Assembly: GCA_964388665.1 (NCBI GenBank)
Contig: CAYMBJ010000025.1
Location: 1 to 50,815, forward strand
Direction of reading: 5' to 3'
Origin: CALCCV01 sp964388665
GTDB taxonomy: Bacteria; Bdellovibrionota; Bdellovibrionia; Bdellovibrionales; Bdellovibrionaceae
DNA: 50,815 bases
The notes below the pieces were generated by a model. That model was given only the letters and a program-made list of their open reading frames with translations. It did no database searches and was not told the DNA's origin. Positions 25,178 to 34,809 of this stretch are shown here, one piece after another. Positions within the stretch are counted from its first letter, which is position 1, and each line of letters starts with the position of its first letter. A program made the position numbers and the translations under genes.

Positions 25178-26941
25178 TTAGCTTTGTTGGGGCGAGATCT
25201 GTAGGGCCGGTAAGCGAATTTCAAAACAGGTGTTCGAGTGATTGGTCACGAGAGCAATGGCGCCTTTGTGGGACTCAATGATGCCTCGTGCGATTGAAAG
25301 ACCTAGGCCTGCGCCTGAAACCTCGGACTTTGTTGTGAAAAAGGGATCAAACATTTTTTCGGCCACGACTTCAGGGACGCCTGCGCCAGAGTCCGAAATC
25401 CACAGTGAGATGGACCGAGCGTCGACACTGAAGGTTTCAATTTTGACCCATTTCTTTTCGTGTTTGCTGACGGCTTCGATCGAGTTGTTGATGAGGTTAA
25501 CCAAAGCCTGTTCCAGATTGGCCTCGTGGCCGTGCACAGCGGCGTTGGCGCCAAGGGTAATGGCGAGAGTTGTGTCGCTATTTTTTAATTTGTTTGAGCT
25601 AAGAGCAACTGCAGAGTTGATGATCGTTGCCAGATCGCAATCCTTTGCGGGTGTGTCCTCGCCCGCAGATGAGTACTTTTCGAGCGAGCGAACGATTTTT
25701 TCGATCCGCTCGCCGGCATTGATAATGCTTGCAATTTTGGAAGCGAGTTTTTCGGGTGTGCCGATGAATTTTGGTAGATTCTTTGCAGCGCCCACCATGA
25801 TCGCTAATGGATTATTGATTTCATGAGCTAAGCTGGCAGAAATCTGCGCCATCGAGGCGTCTCGGGCAAGTTGCAGGGCAACTTGCTTGGCTCGCTTTTT
25901 ATCGCTAATATCGAAGCGAATGGCGACGAACTGATAGACCTTTCCGTGGCCGTCCAAAAACGGGATGATTGTGGTCGCGACCCAGTAGAACGCACCATCT
26001 TTTGCTCGATTGCGAATCTCTCCACGCCAAACTTTGCCGGCCAAAATGGTTTGCCACAAGTTGGTCATAAACTCTTTGCTGTGAAATCCAGAATTTAAAA
26101 CCCGATGATCCCGACCGATGACCTCTTCGCGCGAGTATTTGGATATCTTGCAAAAGTGATCATTGACATAAGTGATGAGTCCCTTCGTGTCTGTGCAGGC
26201 GACAATGGCGTGTTCATCCAAGGCCGCCTTTAGATTCAATACTTCGCGGAGCAGGGCCTCCTGTCTCTCCTCGCTGTGCTTGCGAACTGAGATATCAGAG
26301 ACAACGATTCGGCAAGCAGGTTGACCATCTCCTGTTTGTGTGATGGACGCCGCCAGATGGGCCCAAAAGGTTTCACCGGTGCTCCTTTTCATTCGGAGCT
26401 CGCAAGATTGTGGATCGGAGGTATTAAAGAGTCGCTTTTTTTGCAAATAGTAAATGTCTTGGTCTTCGCTCAGGAAATAGCGATAAAGAGGTGTCTTTTT
26501 TAGACTCTCAGGCGAAACTTGCAAGAGGACCGAGAGGGTAAGGTTGGCTTCTTCAATCAGGCCGGCCTCGCTGACCACGCAGTAGCCAACAGGTGCCAGA
26601 TCATAGAGATCAAAGTAACGTGAGCGGGCAGCCTCCAAGAGCGTCTGACTCCGACGCAGCTCTTCGTTTTGCATCTCCAATTCGATTTGATGCACTCGCA
26701 GTTCGTGCAAAACACGATGGGTTTCTTCTGGTGGCATTGTTTTGAGTCGATCAATCGAAATGTCGTGAACATTGGCAAGATAATCCTCGGCGCGCCGTCG
26801 CAGTTCTGGAGGCAAACCTTGGGCTTCACTCTCCACCGAATTTGAAGACGAATCTGAAGCTGAATTTAAAGATGCGCCCGATTCTGATGAACCGGGCAAG
26901 AGTGAGCTCTCTTCCTGAATCCGCTGATCCTTTTTAGTCAC
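25178..26941 (-). CDS. PAS-PAS sensor histidine kinase
   Basis: A 587-residue kinase: a Ser-rich leader (11-40), a helical LRVHQIELEMQNEELRRSQ linker, PAS 1 (about 105-222), PAS 2 (232-350, with GRDHRVLNSGFHSKEFMTNLW), HisKA with LAHEINNPLA (His373), and HATPase with NLINNSIEA (about Asn485), DSGAGVP (517-523) and GAGLGLS (543-549). No membrane segment is present, so it senses a cytoplasmic signal. GTG 26941 follows the CheB-CheR stop by one base and has AAGGAG upstream. It shares an operon with the CheB-CheR fusion. Confidence 0.92.
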   Translation of the reverse strand: MTKKDQRIQEESSLLPGSSESGASLNSASDSSSNSVESEAQGLPPELRRRAEDYLANVHDISIDRLKTMPPEETHRVLHELRVHQIELEMQNEELRRSQTLLEAARSRYFDLYDLAPVGYCVVSEAGLIEEANLTLSVLLQVSPESLKKTPLYRYFLSEDQDIYYLQKKRLFNTSDPQSCELRMKRSTGETFWAHLAASITQTGDGQPACRIVVSDISVRKHSEERQEALLREVLNLKAALDEHAIVACTDTKGLITYVNDHFCKISKYSREEVIGRDHRVLNSGFHSKEFMTNLWQTILAGKVWRGEIRNRAKDGAFYWVATTIIPFLDGHGKVYQFVAIRFDISDKKRAKQVALQLARDASMAQISASLAHEINNPLAIMVGAAKNLPKFIGTPEKLASKIASIINAGERIEKIVRSLEKYSSAGEDTPAKDCDLATIINSAVALSSNKLKNSDTTLAITLGANAAVHGHEANLEQALVNLINNSIEAVSKHEKKWVKIETFSVDARSISLWISDSGAGVPEVVAEKMFDPFFTTKSEVSGAGLGLSIARGIIESHKGAIALVTNHSNTCFEIRLPALQISPQQS

Positions 26942-26942
26942 T

Positions 26943-29900
26943 TCATTTCTCCTTCGTTTTTGGACGTTCCGTGGTGGCTATTGCGTAGGGGAGGCCATCA
27001 CTGTCAATAAGGACGCAAGGCACGATATAAGTTGGAATGCGCTTACCATCTTTTGTCAGGCGCTCAGAATCGTAGGGCTTCAGGGGCGCCCCTTCTGCTG
27101 CATGTGCCAATAGCGCCAGTTCTTTTGGCTGCAAATCTTTGGGCACATAATCGAGTGGTCGCATTTTGAGTGCTTCGTCTTCGCTCCAACCATAGAGGCG
27201 TATTGCACCAGTATTCCAGACGGTGATTTGGCCTTGAAAATCATGAACGATGATGGCCTCACGTGCATCACGCACCACGGACGCCGCTCGATCCAATTCA
27301 TTGGCTCGCTGAAGATTTGCTCTGGCCTGAACAAAATCTGTAATGTCGATGAACAAGATAACGGCACCTTCAATCAGATTCTCTGTGGTTCGGTACGGCC
27401 GGATGCGCATGGAGTACCACTTGCCTTCGAGGGTTTGCACCTCGCGGTCGAAGGGCAGTAGCGTGTCCAGAACTCCCTTGATGTCGGAGCGCATGCTGGT
27501 GTAATCGAGCAAGTTAGATACAATATGACAGACAGGTCTGCCGATGTCGCTCTCGATCAAATTGATAATTGCAGACACGGTGGGTGTAAATCGCAAGATG
27601 CGCATCTGATGGTCGACAAATACCGTTCCAATTCCCGTGCCGGCAATGAGATTGTTCATGTCACTGGTGACTTGCCCCAGATCGGCCACCTTAGCCTGAA
27701 GTTCTGCGTTGAGCGTCGTCAGCTCCTCGTTGATGGACTGCAGCTCTTCTTTAGAGGTCTCTAGCTCCTCGTTGCTCGATTGCAATTCTTCATTGATGGA
27801 TTGCATCTCTTCGTTTGAGGATCTCAGCTCTTCGTTGGAGCTTAACATCTCTTCTTTTGTGCTTTGAAAAAGCTCCTCTTTTGCCAGCAGCTCGTCCTTG
27901 AGTTCCAAAATCACCTGGACCAATTCTGGATTGGATTTGTTTTGCCAGTCCTCGGCGATCTCGCCAGAAGTTTGCGATGGCGAAAGACTCGAAGCCTGAA
28001 CCGGTGGTAGAATGAGCTGCCGCGTTCCTGTGGCGTCGGTCTGTGGCAAGAGAGCTTCCTCTAGCATTACTAGATAAAAGCGAGTCTCATTTCCGGTCTT
28101 AGACACTGGGCAAATCGAGAGATTGACATAAATAGGAACTTTGTCCGATTTTACCTTTACTAAGGGTTGGCGTATGAGATCATTGGCTTCAATGCATTTT
28201 CGAAGAGCCGTGATCAATGGTGATCTAAGACCCTCGCGTGCCATGACAAGAATATTATTGATCCCTGGCACTCCTGGTGCGGGCTCGAGAAAAGAACCGC
28301 TTCGGCCATGCAGATACAAGATATCTCCTTTGGCATCGATCAGAGCGGCCGCCATAAAGACGTTTTGCAACAGTGCGCGCTCAGCAATTTGGCGCACGGT
28401 CTGGCGCTCTGTGATCGGGCAACCCCAAATTGGTTGAGTGGGGCAAGTTTTACTCTCTGTTTGAGGAAAATTGAGCTGACTTGTAGTCGTTGGCCTTACG
28501 CTCACAAAATGATCTTTGCTTTGATAGATTTTCGAAACACGATCAACGACTGAAAAGAGTCTTTCGAACTCACCAATGCCTTCCGAGGTTCCTAGGAACA
28601 GCAGCCCCTTGGAATTGAGAGCATAATGAAAGAGGGGAATGAGTTTCTTTTGAATGTCAGCATTCAAATAGATCAAAAGGTTGCGGCAACTAATAAAATC
28701 CATTTTTGAAAAGGGGGGATCTCTGGACAAATCTTGCTTCGAGAAAACGATGCACTCTCTAACCGGCTGACGTATGCGATAGCCGTCACTATCGCCATCA
28801 GCGGAGCGAGTGAAAAAGCGCTCAAGGCGCTCTGGAGTTACATTTGCAGAAATGCTCGCTGGAAACCTTCCGGTCCGTGCAACTGCCACAGCTCTCTCAT
28901 CAAGATCCGTCGCGAAGATTTGCAAGCGATAGTTGCGCTTTATCTTTTGAAAAGCCTCTAAAAAAAGAATAGCAATCGAATAGGCCTCTTCTCCGGTGGA
29001 GCAACCCGCAACCCATGCACGAATGGTCGCGCCATCCGGTTTGGTTTCTAGCAGCTTAGGAATTGCAGTATCGGCCAAGGTGTCAAAAGCCGCGGGATCA
29101 CGAAAAAAACTGGTGACGCCAATCAAAAAATCATGAAAAATCGCATCGATCTCTTCGGCAGATTGTTGCAAAAATTTTACGTAGGCTGAAATATCGTCAA
29201 TTTGATGAACGGCCATCCTGCGCTCAATGCGTCGAAGAGCTGTCGTGGCTTTGTACTGTGAAAAGTCATGACCAGTTTGGGCCCTCACCAGCAAAAAGAT
29301 TTTGGTGATGGCACTCTCCACCTTTATACTAGATGTTTGATTGAATTTGGCCAATTGACCAAAAGAGTGGCGAACGTAACCAATGAGTTTTGGAATCATC
29401 TCGGCTGGCTCCAGTTCATAGTCGACAAGTCCCGTAGCAATCGCACTTTGCGGCATTCCCGCCTGCTCCGCCGAAAGCGGATTTTGCGCGATGGCCAATC
29501 CACCCTCTGCCTTGATGGCTCGTAAACCCAGGGTGCCGTCGCTACCTGTTCCGGAAAGCACAATGCCAATCGCCCATTCGTGCAACTCGTGCGCAAGCGA
29601 CTTAAAGAACAGATCAATGGGCAAGTGATGTCCACCTGGACTGGATGGTTCCAAGAGCTGAAGTCGCCCGCGTGCATAGATCAAATCACGGCCGGCTGGG
29701 AGGACGTAGACGCAGTTGGGTTCAATGAGCATGCCGTCCTCAATCTCAAAAACCTTTAATCTTGTTTTGCCTTGAATCAGTTCTGCGAGAAGGCTCTTGT
29801 GATTGGCGGTCAAATGCTGAACAAAAACAAAAGCCATTCCAAGATCACCATCAACAGGAACACCGGATAGAAAGGCAAAAAATGCAGAGAGGCCGCCGGC

Positions 29901-29963
29901 AGAGGCACCAACTCCGACGATAGGGAAGCGATTGAGTTCAGTGTTCATTAAATCAATGGTCAT
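26943..29963 (-). CDS. CheB-CheR-PAS fusion protein
   Basis: About 1006 residues. CheB-type methylesterase (12-195): GASAGG with Ser21, QHL with His50, SGTGSDG with Asp142. CheR-type methyltransferase (about 205-475): SFFRD and SAM loop VAGCSTGEEAYS (318-329). Then a PAS-like segment (about 515-635), a heptad coiled coil (680-765, repeated SNEEL/INEEL units) and two further PAS domains (about 770-885 and 890-1000). Receptor methylation enzymes in one chain without a CheB receiver are known in many bacteria and are often tied to two-component kinases. The start is uncertain: ATG 29963 with GGA 8 bases before is preferred to TTG 29975. First gene of the operon with the PAS kinase. Confidence 0.9.
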   Translation of the reverse strand: MTIDLMNTELNRFPIVGVGASAGGLSAFFAFLSGVPVDGDLGMAFVFVQHLTANHKSLLAELIQGKTRLKVFEIEDGMLIEPNCVYVLPAGRDLIYARGRLQLLEPSSPGGHHLPIDLFFKSLAHELHEWAIGIVLSGTGSDGTLGLRAIKAEGGLAIAQNPLSAEQAGMPQSAIATGLVDYELEPAEMIPKLIGYVRHSFGQLAKFNQTSSIKVESAITKIFLLVRAQTGHDFSQYKATTALRRIERRMAVHQIDDISAYVKFLQQSAEEIDAIFHDFLIGVTSFFRDPAAFDTLADTAIPKLLETKPDGATIRAWVAGCSTGEEAYSIAILFLEAFQKIKRNYRLQIFATDLDERAVAVARTGRFPASISANVTPERLERFFTRSADGDSDGYRIRQPVRECIVFSKQDLSRDPPFSKMDFISCRNLLIYLNADIQKKLIPLFHYALNSKGLLFLGTSEGIGEFERLFSVVDRVSKIYQSKDHFVSVRPTTTSQLNFPQTESKTCPTQPIWGCPITERQTVRQIAERALLQNVFMAAALIDAKGDILYLHGRSGSFLEPAPGVPGINNILVMAREGLRSPLITALRKCIEANDLIRQPLVKVKSDKVPIYVNLSICPVSKTGNETRFYLVMLEEALLPQTDATGTRQLILPPVQASSLSPSQTSGEIAEDWQNKSNPELVQVILELKDELLAKEELFQSTKEEMLSSNEELRSSNEEMQSINEELQSSNEELETSKEELQSINEELTTLNAELQAKVADLGQVTSDMNNLIAGTGIGTVFVDHQMRILRFTPTVSAIINLIESDIGRPVCHIVSNLLDYTSMRSDIKGVLDTLLPFDREVQTLEGKWYSMRIRPYRTTENLIEGAVILFIDITDFVQARANLQRANELDRAASVVRDAREAIIVHDFQGQITVWNTGAIRLYGWSEDEALKMRPLDYVPKDLQPKELALLAHAAEGAPLKPYDSERLTKDGKRIPTYIVPCVLIDSDGLPYAIATTERPKTKEK

Positions 29964-29980
29964 TTGAAAATCCAAATTCA

Positions 29981-30001
29981 GTGCCCAGTCAAAATGAGGA
30001 T
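29981..30001 (+). repeat. Copy 1 of a 21-base intergenic motif
   Basis: GTGCCCAGTCAAAATGAGGAT lies just upstream of the CheB-CheR gene start, in its divergent promoter gap. It matches a second copy at 34789-34809 at 19 of 21 positions. The role is unknown. Confidence 0.6.
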
Positions 30002-30191
30002 TGGCTCTGGACCTATAGCGAGCTTCGCGAACGTCATAGGAGAAGTTTCCCCGGGCATGGGTGACTCTGAATTGAGTATCCGCAGGTAGTCGTCGATTGT
30101 AAAGAAACTTTTACAGTACTTGATCTACATTGCGGCGCTTAAGTTATGAGTAAATTACACCGATTTTGGTCTTAACCTAATGAGAGAATAG

Positions 30192-32207
30192 ATGGGAAAA
30201 ACGATACTGATCGCCGACGACTCGAAATTTTTCAGAACTATGATTGCAACCGAACTGATTGCAAACAATTACAAAGTCATCGAAGCGATCAATGGCACTG
30301 ATGCGCTTGCGGTCTTGGAATCGCAGTCCGTTGATCTTGTTGTGCTTGATTTAGATATGCCTGGAACCAATGGCTTTGCGACGTGTGAACAGATCAGAGC
30401 GATGGAGAAGCTCAACAATGCCGCCTTGCCAGCGAGTGCCCCTAGGTCGGTTCTTCCGGTGGTTTTTTTTAGTTCGTCAGATCAGGATGCTAATCGCGAA
30501 AAAGGATTGAGCCTTGGAGCCACGGCCTTTATTTCTAAAGCTGACTCTTTGGGAAATCTGCTTTTAACGGTCAACCGCATTCTGCGGCCAAAGCAACGTT
30601 TAAAAGATGTCTCTGTGCTCCTGGTGGATGATTCAAAATTGGCACTTCAGATTTCTGCGGACACACTGGAACAAGAGGGCGTGCGTGTACTGATGGCAAC
30701 CAGCGCAGGCGAAGCCTATGAAATGCTCAAAGCCAATTCAGACAATATTGATCTTGTTGTCACGGACCAATATATGTCTGATTACAATGGTGATGAGCTC
30801 TGCCGCAAGATCAGATCTGACCTTGGGCTACTAGATCTGCCGATTGTATTTATCAGTGCCAGTCCCCATCGTATCGATGCGCTCAAGTTTTACGAAGCAG
30901 GTGGCACCGACTATCTGGCAAAGCCGTTCTTGAAAGAAGAGCTCTGCGCCCGAGTTCTAGCACATGTAGAGGTGAGGAAACTCAACAACAGTTTAAAGAG
31001 TCAAACCCAAAAATTGGAACAGCAGCTCGCCATCAAGGATAAATTTTTGGCTGCATGCTCTCACGATTTGAGAAACCCTCTCAATGGGATCATTGGAATT
31101 GCTGATTTGCTTCTTGGCGAAAAGCTAGCTCCTGGTCCGGTCAGAGAGGGAATTGAGCAGATCAAATCTCTAGGTTCCATGCTATCTGAATTGATCAGCG
31201 ACATCCTCTCGGTGAGCAAAGACGCACTTTTGTCTCATGATCTCAAGATCGAAAGTCTCGAAGTATCGACACAGATCGAATCTTGCATTTCGACTTTTGA
31301 AAGCATGGCCAGAGACAAGGGTATTCATTTTGAGTTTGAAAACAATGTGAAAGTCGGCAGCACGATCATGGGAAACGCTGTAGCCTTTTCCAGAGTGCTT
31401 AACAATCTCTTTAGCAATGCCATCAAGTTCAGCCATCCTAATGGAGTCATCAAGGTTTCCGTCGAACCACGCACCGATGCTGCACTCGAAATCAACATTA
31501 AAGACAGCGGCATCGGAATTCCCAAAGACAAGATCGAAAAAATATTTGACCCCTTTACCGAGGCCGGTAGAGCTGGGACCTCGGGAGAGGCCAGCACAGG
31601 GCTTGGCCTTTCGATTGCAAAAAAACTGGTAGAGAACCAAAATGGTGAAATTTCTGTGGAGTCAAAAGAAGGCAAAGGCACCTGTTTTAAATTGCTCTTT
31701 AAGCGCGGTCTTCGGTCCAGTGCCACTGCTGACAACAATACCGCTACCAGTACCACTACCAATAGCGCGTCGACTGCAGAGACCGTCAGGCCCTTGAGTG
31801 TCCTTTTGGCTGAAGACAATGAAATCAACATTTTGGTGATCAAAAAAATGCTCGAATCTGGCGGTCATCGCGTGCGCGTCGCTCGAAACGGAAAGATTGC
31901 CCTCCAAAAATTCAAGGAACACAAATTTGATTTGATCCTGATGGACATGCAGATGCCAGAAATGGATGGTCTTGAGGCAACAAAAGAAATTCGCAAACTG
32001 GAGCTGGAAGATTCGAAGAATCGTCAAGCGGTCTTGGTGATTGGCCTTACGGGCGCGGCCGATTCGGCTTCAATCGCTAAATGCACCGAAGCGGGGATGC
32101 AATCCGTGGTGACCAAGCCCATTGATAAAGACGAATTGCTTTCTAAAATCAATGAGGCCGCCCTGATTGGAAAACTGTTCGTCGAGATGCAGCAAAATTG
32201 CGGTTGA
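30192..32207 (+). CDS. Hybrid histidine kinase with three receivers
   Basis: A 671-residue cytoplasmic protein with REC1 (1-130; Asp53, Lys116), REC2 (140-255; VLLVDDS, Asp192, Lys244 in LAKPF), HisKA with CSHDLRNPLNG (His291), HATPase (NNLFSNAIKFS, Asn409; DSGIGIP; GLGLSIAKKL), a Thr/Ser/Asn-rich linker (about 511-530) and REC3 (536-660; AEDN, Asp585 in LILMDMQMPEMDG, Lys642 in TKPI). It receives, autophosphorylates and passes phosphate onward, probably through an HPt protein such as that at 14881. It is divergent from the CheB-CheR operon, so the three proteins may form one pathway. The weak GAGAGAA precedes ATG 30192. Confidence 0.93.
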   Translation: MGKTILIADDSKFFRTMIATELIANNYKVIEAINGTDALAVLESQSVDLVVLDLDMPGTNGFATCEQIRAMEKLNNAALPASAPRSVLPVVFFSSSDQDANREKGLSLGATAFISKADSLGNLLLTVNRILRPKQRLKDVSVLLVDDSKLALQISADTLEQEGVRVLMATSAGEAYEMLKANSDNIDLVVTDQYMSDYNGDELCRKIRSDLGLLDLPIVFISASPHRIDALKFYEAGGTDYLAKPFLKEELCARVLAHVEVRKLNNSLKSQTQKLEQQLAIKDKFLAACSHDLRNPLNGIIGIADLLLGEKLAPGPVREGIEQIKSLGSMLSELISDILSVSKDALLSHDLKIESLEVSTQIESCISTFESMARDKGIHFEFENNVKVGSTIMGNAVAFSRVLNNLFSNAIKFSHPNGVIKVSVEPRTDAALEINIKDSGIGIPKDKIEKIFDPFTEAGRAGTSGEASTGLGLSIAKKLVENQNGEISVESKEGKGTCFKLLFKRGLRSSATADNNTATSTTTNSASTAETVRPLSVLLAEDNEINILVIKKMLESGGHRVRVARNGKIALQKFKEHKFDLILMDMQMPEMDGLEATKEIRKLELEDSKNRQAVLVIGLTGAADSASIAKCTEAGMQSVVTKPIDKDELLSKINEAALIGKLFVEMQQNCG

Positions 32208-32227
32208 ACCTTGTCCAAGAGGCAAAA

Positions 32228-32941
32228 ATGACATCAATTTGTGGGATGCGTGACTCCATTCAATTTTTAAAATCTTTAAAGTGGGCGGCCTGGGCATTTG
32301 TCTTTTTGGCTTTTGTTGCCTTGAGCCTCTTGGATGAGCAGTTGACGGGGCAGCTAGAAGGCGTGATTCATGCAGAGCGCGGCTCGAATACTTTGGCGTT
32401 GATCGCCTTTGGCTTAGCTTCTGTAGGATTGAGTTTGGTGTTTCCTGCGATTGCCAATGCTTCGATCTTTCGCTTTCGCATATTGCATGCCGACCAAGAC
32501 TTTTTGCAAATCTTAAAATACACATTGATCGAAACCATGCGTGCTTGGGGGCAGGTATTTGCCCGAATTTTGCTTTTCGTGCTGCCGGGTCTGTGGCGAA
32601 TCGTTGAGCTGGTTTATGTGCCCATCATCGTCGGTTTTTCTAGGGCGTATCAACAAGGACATCTCGATGCACTTCAAACCTCAGCAAAGATCATGCGCAA
32701 ATTCTGGTGGCAGACTCTGTTGGTCATTGGCGTGTTCAATTTGTTGGTGCCATTTGTTATCAGCAGTCAACTCTCTGAGTACCGCAGCTTTCAAGACAGT
32801 CCGATCTCCGCGATTGCCATTGCCTTTGTCGAAGCGCTAAGTTTTATACTCGGTACGGCAGTCCTAGTGGGTATTGCCGCCCAAGTTGAATTTTTACAGG
32901 CTCAGCCCAGTGTGACCCATTCGCAAAAAGGAAATGTATGA
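32228..32941 (+). CDS. Integral membrane protein of unknown function
   Basis: A 237-residue protein with hydrophobic segments near 18-38 (WAAWAFVFLAFVALSLL), 55-80, 115-140 (VFARILLFVLPGLWRIVELV), 165-185 and 200-220. No motif is recognised. ATG 32228 is preferred to the earlier in-frame start at 32198, which overlaps the hybrid kinase, because AAGAGG lies 5 bases before it. Its stop overlaps the ATG of the IMP dehydrogenase-type gene (ATGA), so the two are coupled. Confidence 0.65.
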   Translation: MTSICGMRDSIQFLKSLKWAAWAFVFLAFVALSLLDEQLTGQLEGVIHAERGSNTLALIAFGLASVGLSLVFPAIANASIFRFRILHADQDFLQILKYTLIETMRAWGQVFARILLFVLPGLWRIVELVYVPIIVGFSRAYQQGHLDALQTSAKIMRKFWWQTLLVIGVFNLLVPFVISSQLSEYRSFQDSPISAIAIAFVEALSFILGTAVLVGIAAQVEFLQAQPSVTHSQKGNV

Positions 32942-33978
32942 GTTTATTTTTTTCTGGATCCGAAATCGAATCTCGCGGTCGCGGACTCACTTTTGATGAT
33001 GTATTGATCTCGCCCTTGCGCAGTGACATTCGTTCGCGCCGTGATCCTGCCTTGATTTCAAAGCTGACGAAATCCATATCACTCGAAACTCCCATAGTGA
33101 GTGCCAATATGGACACCGTTACCGAGCACGCCATGAGCATTGCGATGGGTAAGATGGGTGGTCTTGGGATCTTGCATCGCTTTTTGAGTATCGAAGATCA
33201 GGTTCGTGAGTTGCGCCTGGCACGGGAACATGTGAAGTTGCTGGCCGCCAGCATCGGTGTCGGTGACGACTATCAAGAGCGGGCACGCAAACTGGTCGAA
33301 GAGGGTTGTCATATTTTAACGATAGATATTGCTCACGGACATTCGGTGCAGATGCTAGAGACTCTGCACTGGGTAAAAAAGGAATTTCCGCACATCCAAG
33401 TGATCGCTGGCAATGTGGCGACCACTGAAGCAGCGGCAGAGTTGATTGAGGCTGGCGCCGATTCCATTAAGGTGGGGATAGGTCCAGGCTCGATGTGCAC
33501 GACTCGAATTATCACTGGTTGTGGAATTCCGCAGCTCACTGCGATTGCCATCTGTGCAAAGGTCGCGGCCAAGGCGGGCGTGCCCATCATCGCGGATGGC
33601 GGCATCAAGAACTCTGGCGACATGGTGAAAGCATTTGCTGCTGGGGCCTCGGTTGTGATGCTGGGAAGCATGCTGGCAGGAACCATTGAGACTCCGGGCG
33701 ATATCAAGGGTGGTAAAAAGCAGTATCGCGGGATGGCCTCGAAGGCGGCACAGGTCTCTTGGCGGGGTGGCGTACCTGAGGGGATGGCTCCAGAGGGCGA
33801 GTCTACTCAAGTGGCGATCAAAGGTCACGTGACCGATGTCATTCATGAAATCTGCGGGGGAATTCGCAGCGGTATGAGTTATCTCAATTGCGGGTCTATT
33901 GCCGAAATTAAAGAAAACGCCAGATTTGTCGAAATTACTAATAATGGATATGCAGAATCTCGGGCCCACGGGCTTTGA
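32938..33978 (+). CDS. IMP dehydrogenase/GMP reductase family enzyme without CBS domains
   Basis: A 346-residue TIM barrel. LTFDDVLISP and SANMDTVTE at the N-terminus, VAGNVATTEAA, catalytic Cys187 in GIGPGSMCTTR, ADGGIKNSGDMVKAFAAGAS, VMLGSMLAGT and YRGMAS are family signatures. Full IMP dehydrogenases have about 485 residues with two CBS domains near residue 100; here LHRFLSIEDQV runs straight into VKLLAASIGVGDD, so the CBS pair is absent, as in GMP reductases. The C-terminal HVTDVIHEICGGIRSGMSY and ESRAHGL look more IMP dehydrogenase-like. Either reaction (IMP to XMP, or GMP to IMP) is possible. Confidence 0.85.
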   Translation: MSLFFSGSEIESRGRGLTFDDVLISPLRSDIRSRRDPALISKLTKSISLETPIVSANMDTVTEHAMSIAMGKMGGLGILHRFLSIEDQVRELRLAREHVKLLAASIGVGDDYQERARKLVEEGCHILTIDIAHGHSVQMLETLHWVKKEFPHIQVIAGNVATTEAAAELIEAGADSIKVGIGPGSMCTTRIITGCGIPQLTAIAICAKVAAKAGVPIIADGGIKNSGDMVKAFAAGASVVMLGSMLAGTIETPGDIKGGKKQYRGMASKAAQVSWRGGVPEGMAPEGESTQVAIKGHVTDVIHEICGGIRSGMSYLNCGSIAEIKENARFVEITNNGYAESRAHGL

Positions 33979-34789
33979 CAATCGCCCGATTGGCGTTTTC
34001 GACTCAGGAATAGGTGGACTCACCGTATTGAAATCGCTCATGGAGGCGCTGCCCAATGAGCGTTTTTTATATGTTGGCGACACCGCTCGAGTTCCTTACG
34101 GAAACAAATCGCCAAATACCATCGGTCGTTACACCGAAGAGATTTTACATTTTCTCTTACAAAAAAATGTAAAGATGTTTGTCATCGCTTGCAACTCGGC
34201 CTCCTCGCACTTTCCGCAGCGAGAGTTTTGCGGCCAACCCGTGTACAATGTGATTGACCCGGGCTGTGAAGAGGCCTTGCGGACCACGCGCATTCAATCG
34301 ATAGCGGTATTGGGAACGCGAGCGACTGTCTTTAGTCGGTCGTACGCAGAGCGCATTCAAAAGATCTCACCACAAACACAAGTCCTAAGCATTGCTTGTC
34401 CCCTCTTTGTGCCCTTGGCCGAAGAGGGCTGGATCGACAGTCCCATCACACTGCAGATTGCGTCGCAGTACGTGCAACCCGTTCGTGATGCCCATATTGA
34501 CACCGTTGTTTTGGGCTGCACTCACTATCCCCTTTTAAAAGCGGCCATCCAGGCCGCCGTTGGCATTCAAGCAAAGCTTGTTGATTCGGGGGAAGCTCTG
34601 GGCAGAGCAATTCGCGCCCATTTTGATGCCGCAGTCCATCTGCCGGCGTCGGCAAAGCCAATCATTGACGGCGGGCAAAATCCATTGGAACTCTTTTGCA
34701 CCGATGATCCTGCCGTGTTTGATAAGATGGCCAGTCAGATCTTGCCAGCCGGCCACTTTCAAAATGTGAAAAAGATCGCCATTCCTTAG
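33944..34789 (+). CDS. murI: Glutamate racemase
   Basis: A 281-residue enzyme that makes D-glutamate for peptidoglycan. PIGVFDSGIGGLTVLKSL (15-32), VGDTARVPYG (44-53), catalytic Cys83 in ACNSAS and Cys202 in GCTHYPLL are the racemase signatures; CNSAS replaces the common CNTAS. It overlaps the end of the preceding gene by 35 bases, with possible ATG starts at 33944 and 33950 and no clean ribosome site, so translational coupling is likely. The stop is directly followed by a copy of a 21-base motif. Confidence 0.92.
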   Translation: MDMQNLGPTGFDNRPIGVFDSGIGGLTVLKSLMEALPNERFLYVGDTARVPYGNKSPNTIGRYTEEILHFLLQKNVKMFVIACNSASSHFPQREFCGQPVYNVIDPGCEEALRTTRIQSIAVLGTRATVFSRSYAERIQKISPQTQVLSIACPLFVPLAEEGWIDSPITLQIASQYVQPVRDAHIDTVVLGCTHYPLLKAAIQAAVGIQAKLVDSGEALGRAIRAHFDAAVHLPASAKPIIDGGQNPLELFCTDDPAVFDKMASQILPAGHFQNVKKIAIP

Positions 34790-34809
34790 CGCCCAGTCAA
34801 AACGAGGAT
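34789..34809 (+). repeat. Copy 2 of a 21-base intergenic motif
   Basis: GCGCCCAGTCAAAACGAGGAT begins at the last base of the murI stop codon. It matches the copy at 29981-30001 at 19 of 21 positions in the same orientation. Confidence 0.6.

Noticed and set aside
25242..25826. 194-codon open frame antisense to the PAS kinase
   Set aside because: It mirrors conserved HisKA/HATPase coding sequence; no motifs or start signal.
27740..27860. Repeated short DNA units that could suggest a tandem repeat or CRISPR-like array
   Set aside because: They encode heptads of a coiled coil (SNEEL/INEEL) in the CheB-CheR fusion; there are no spacers.
33355..34083. 242-codon minus-strand open frame across the guaB-like/murI junction
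   Set aside because: Antisense to two strongly supported enzymes; no protein features.
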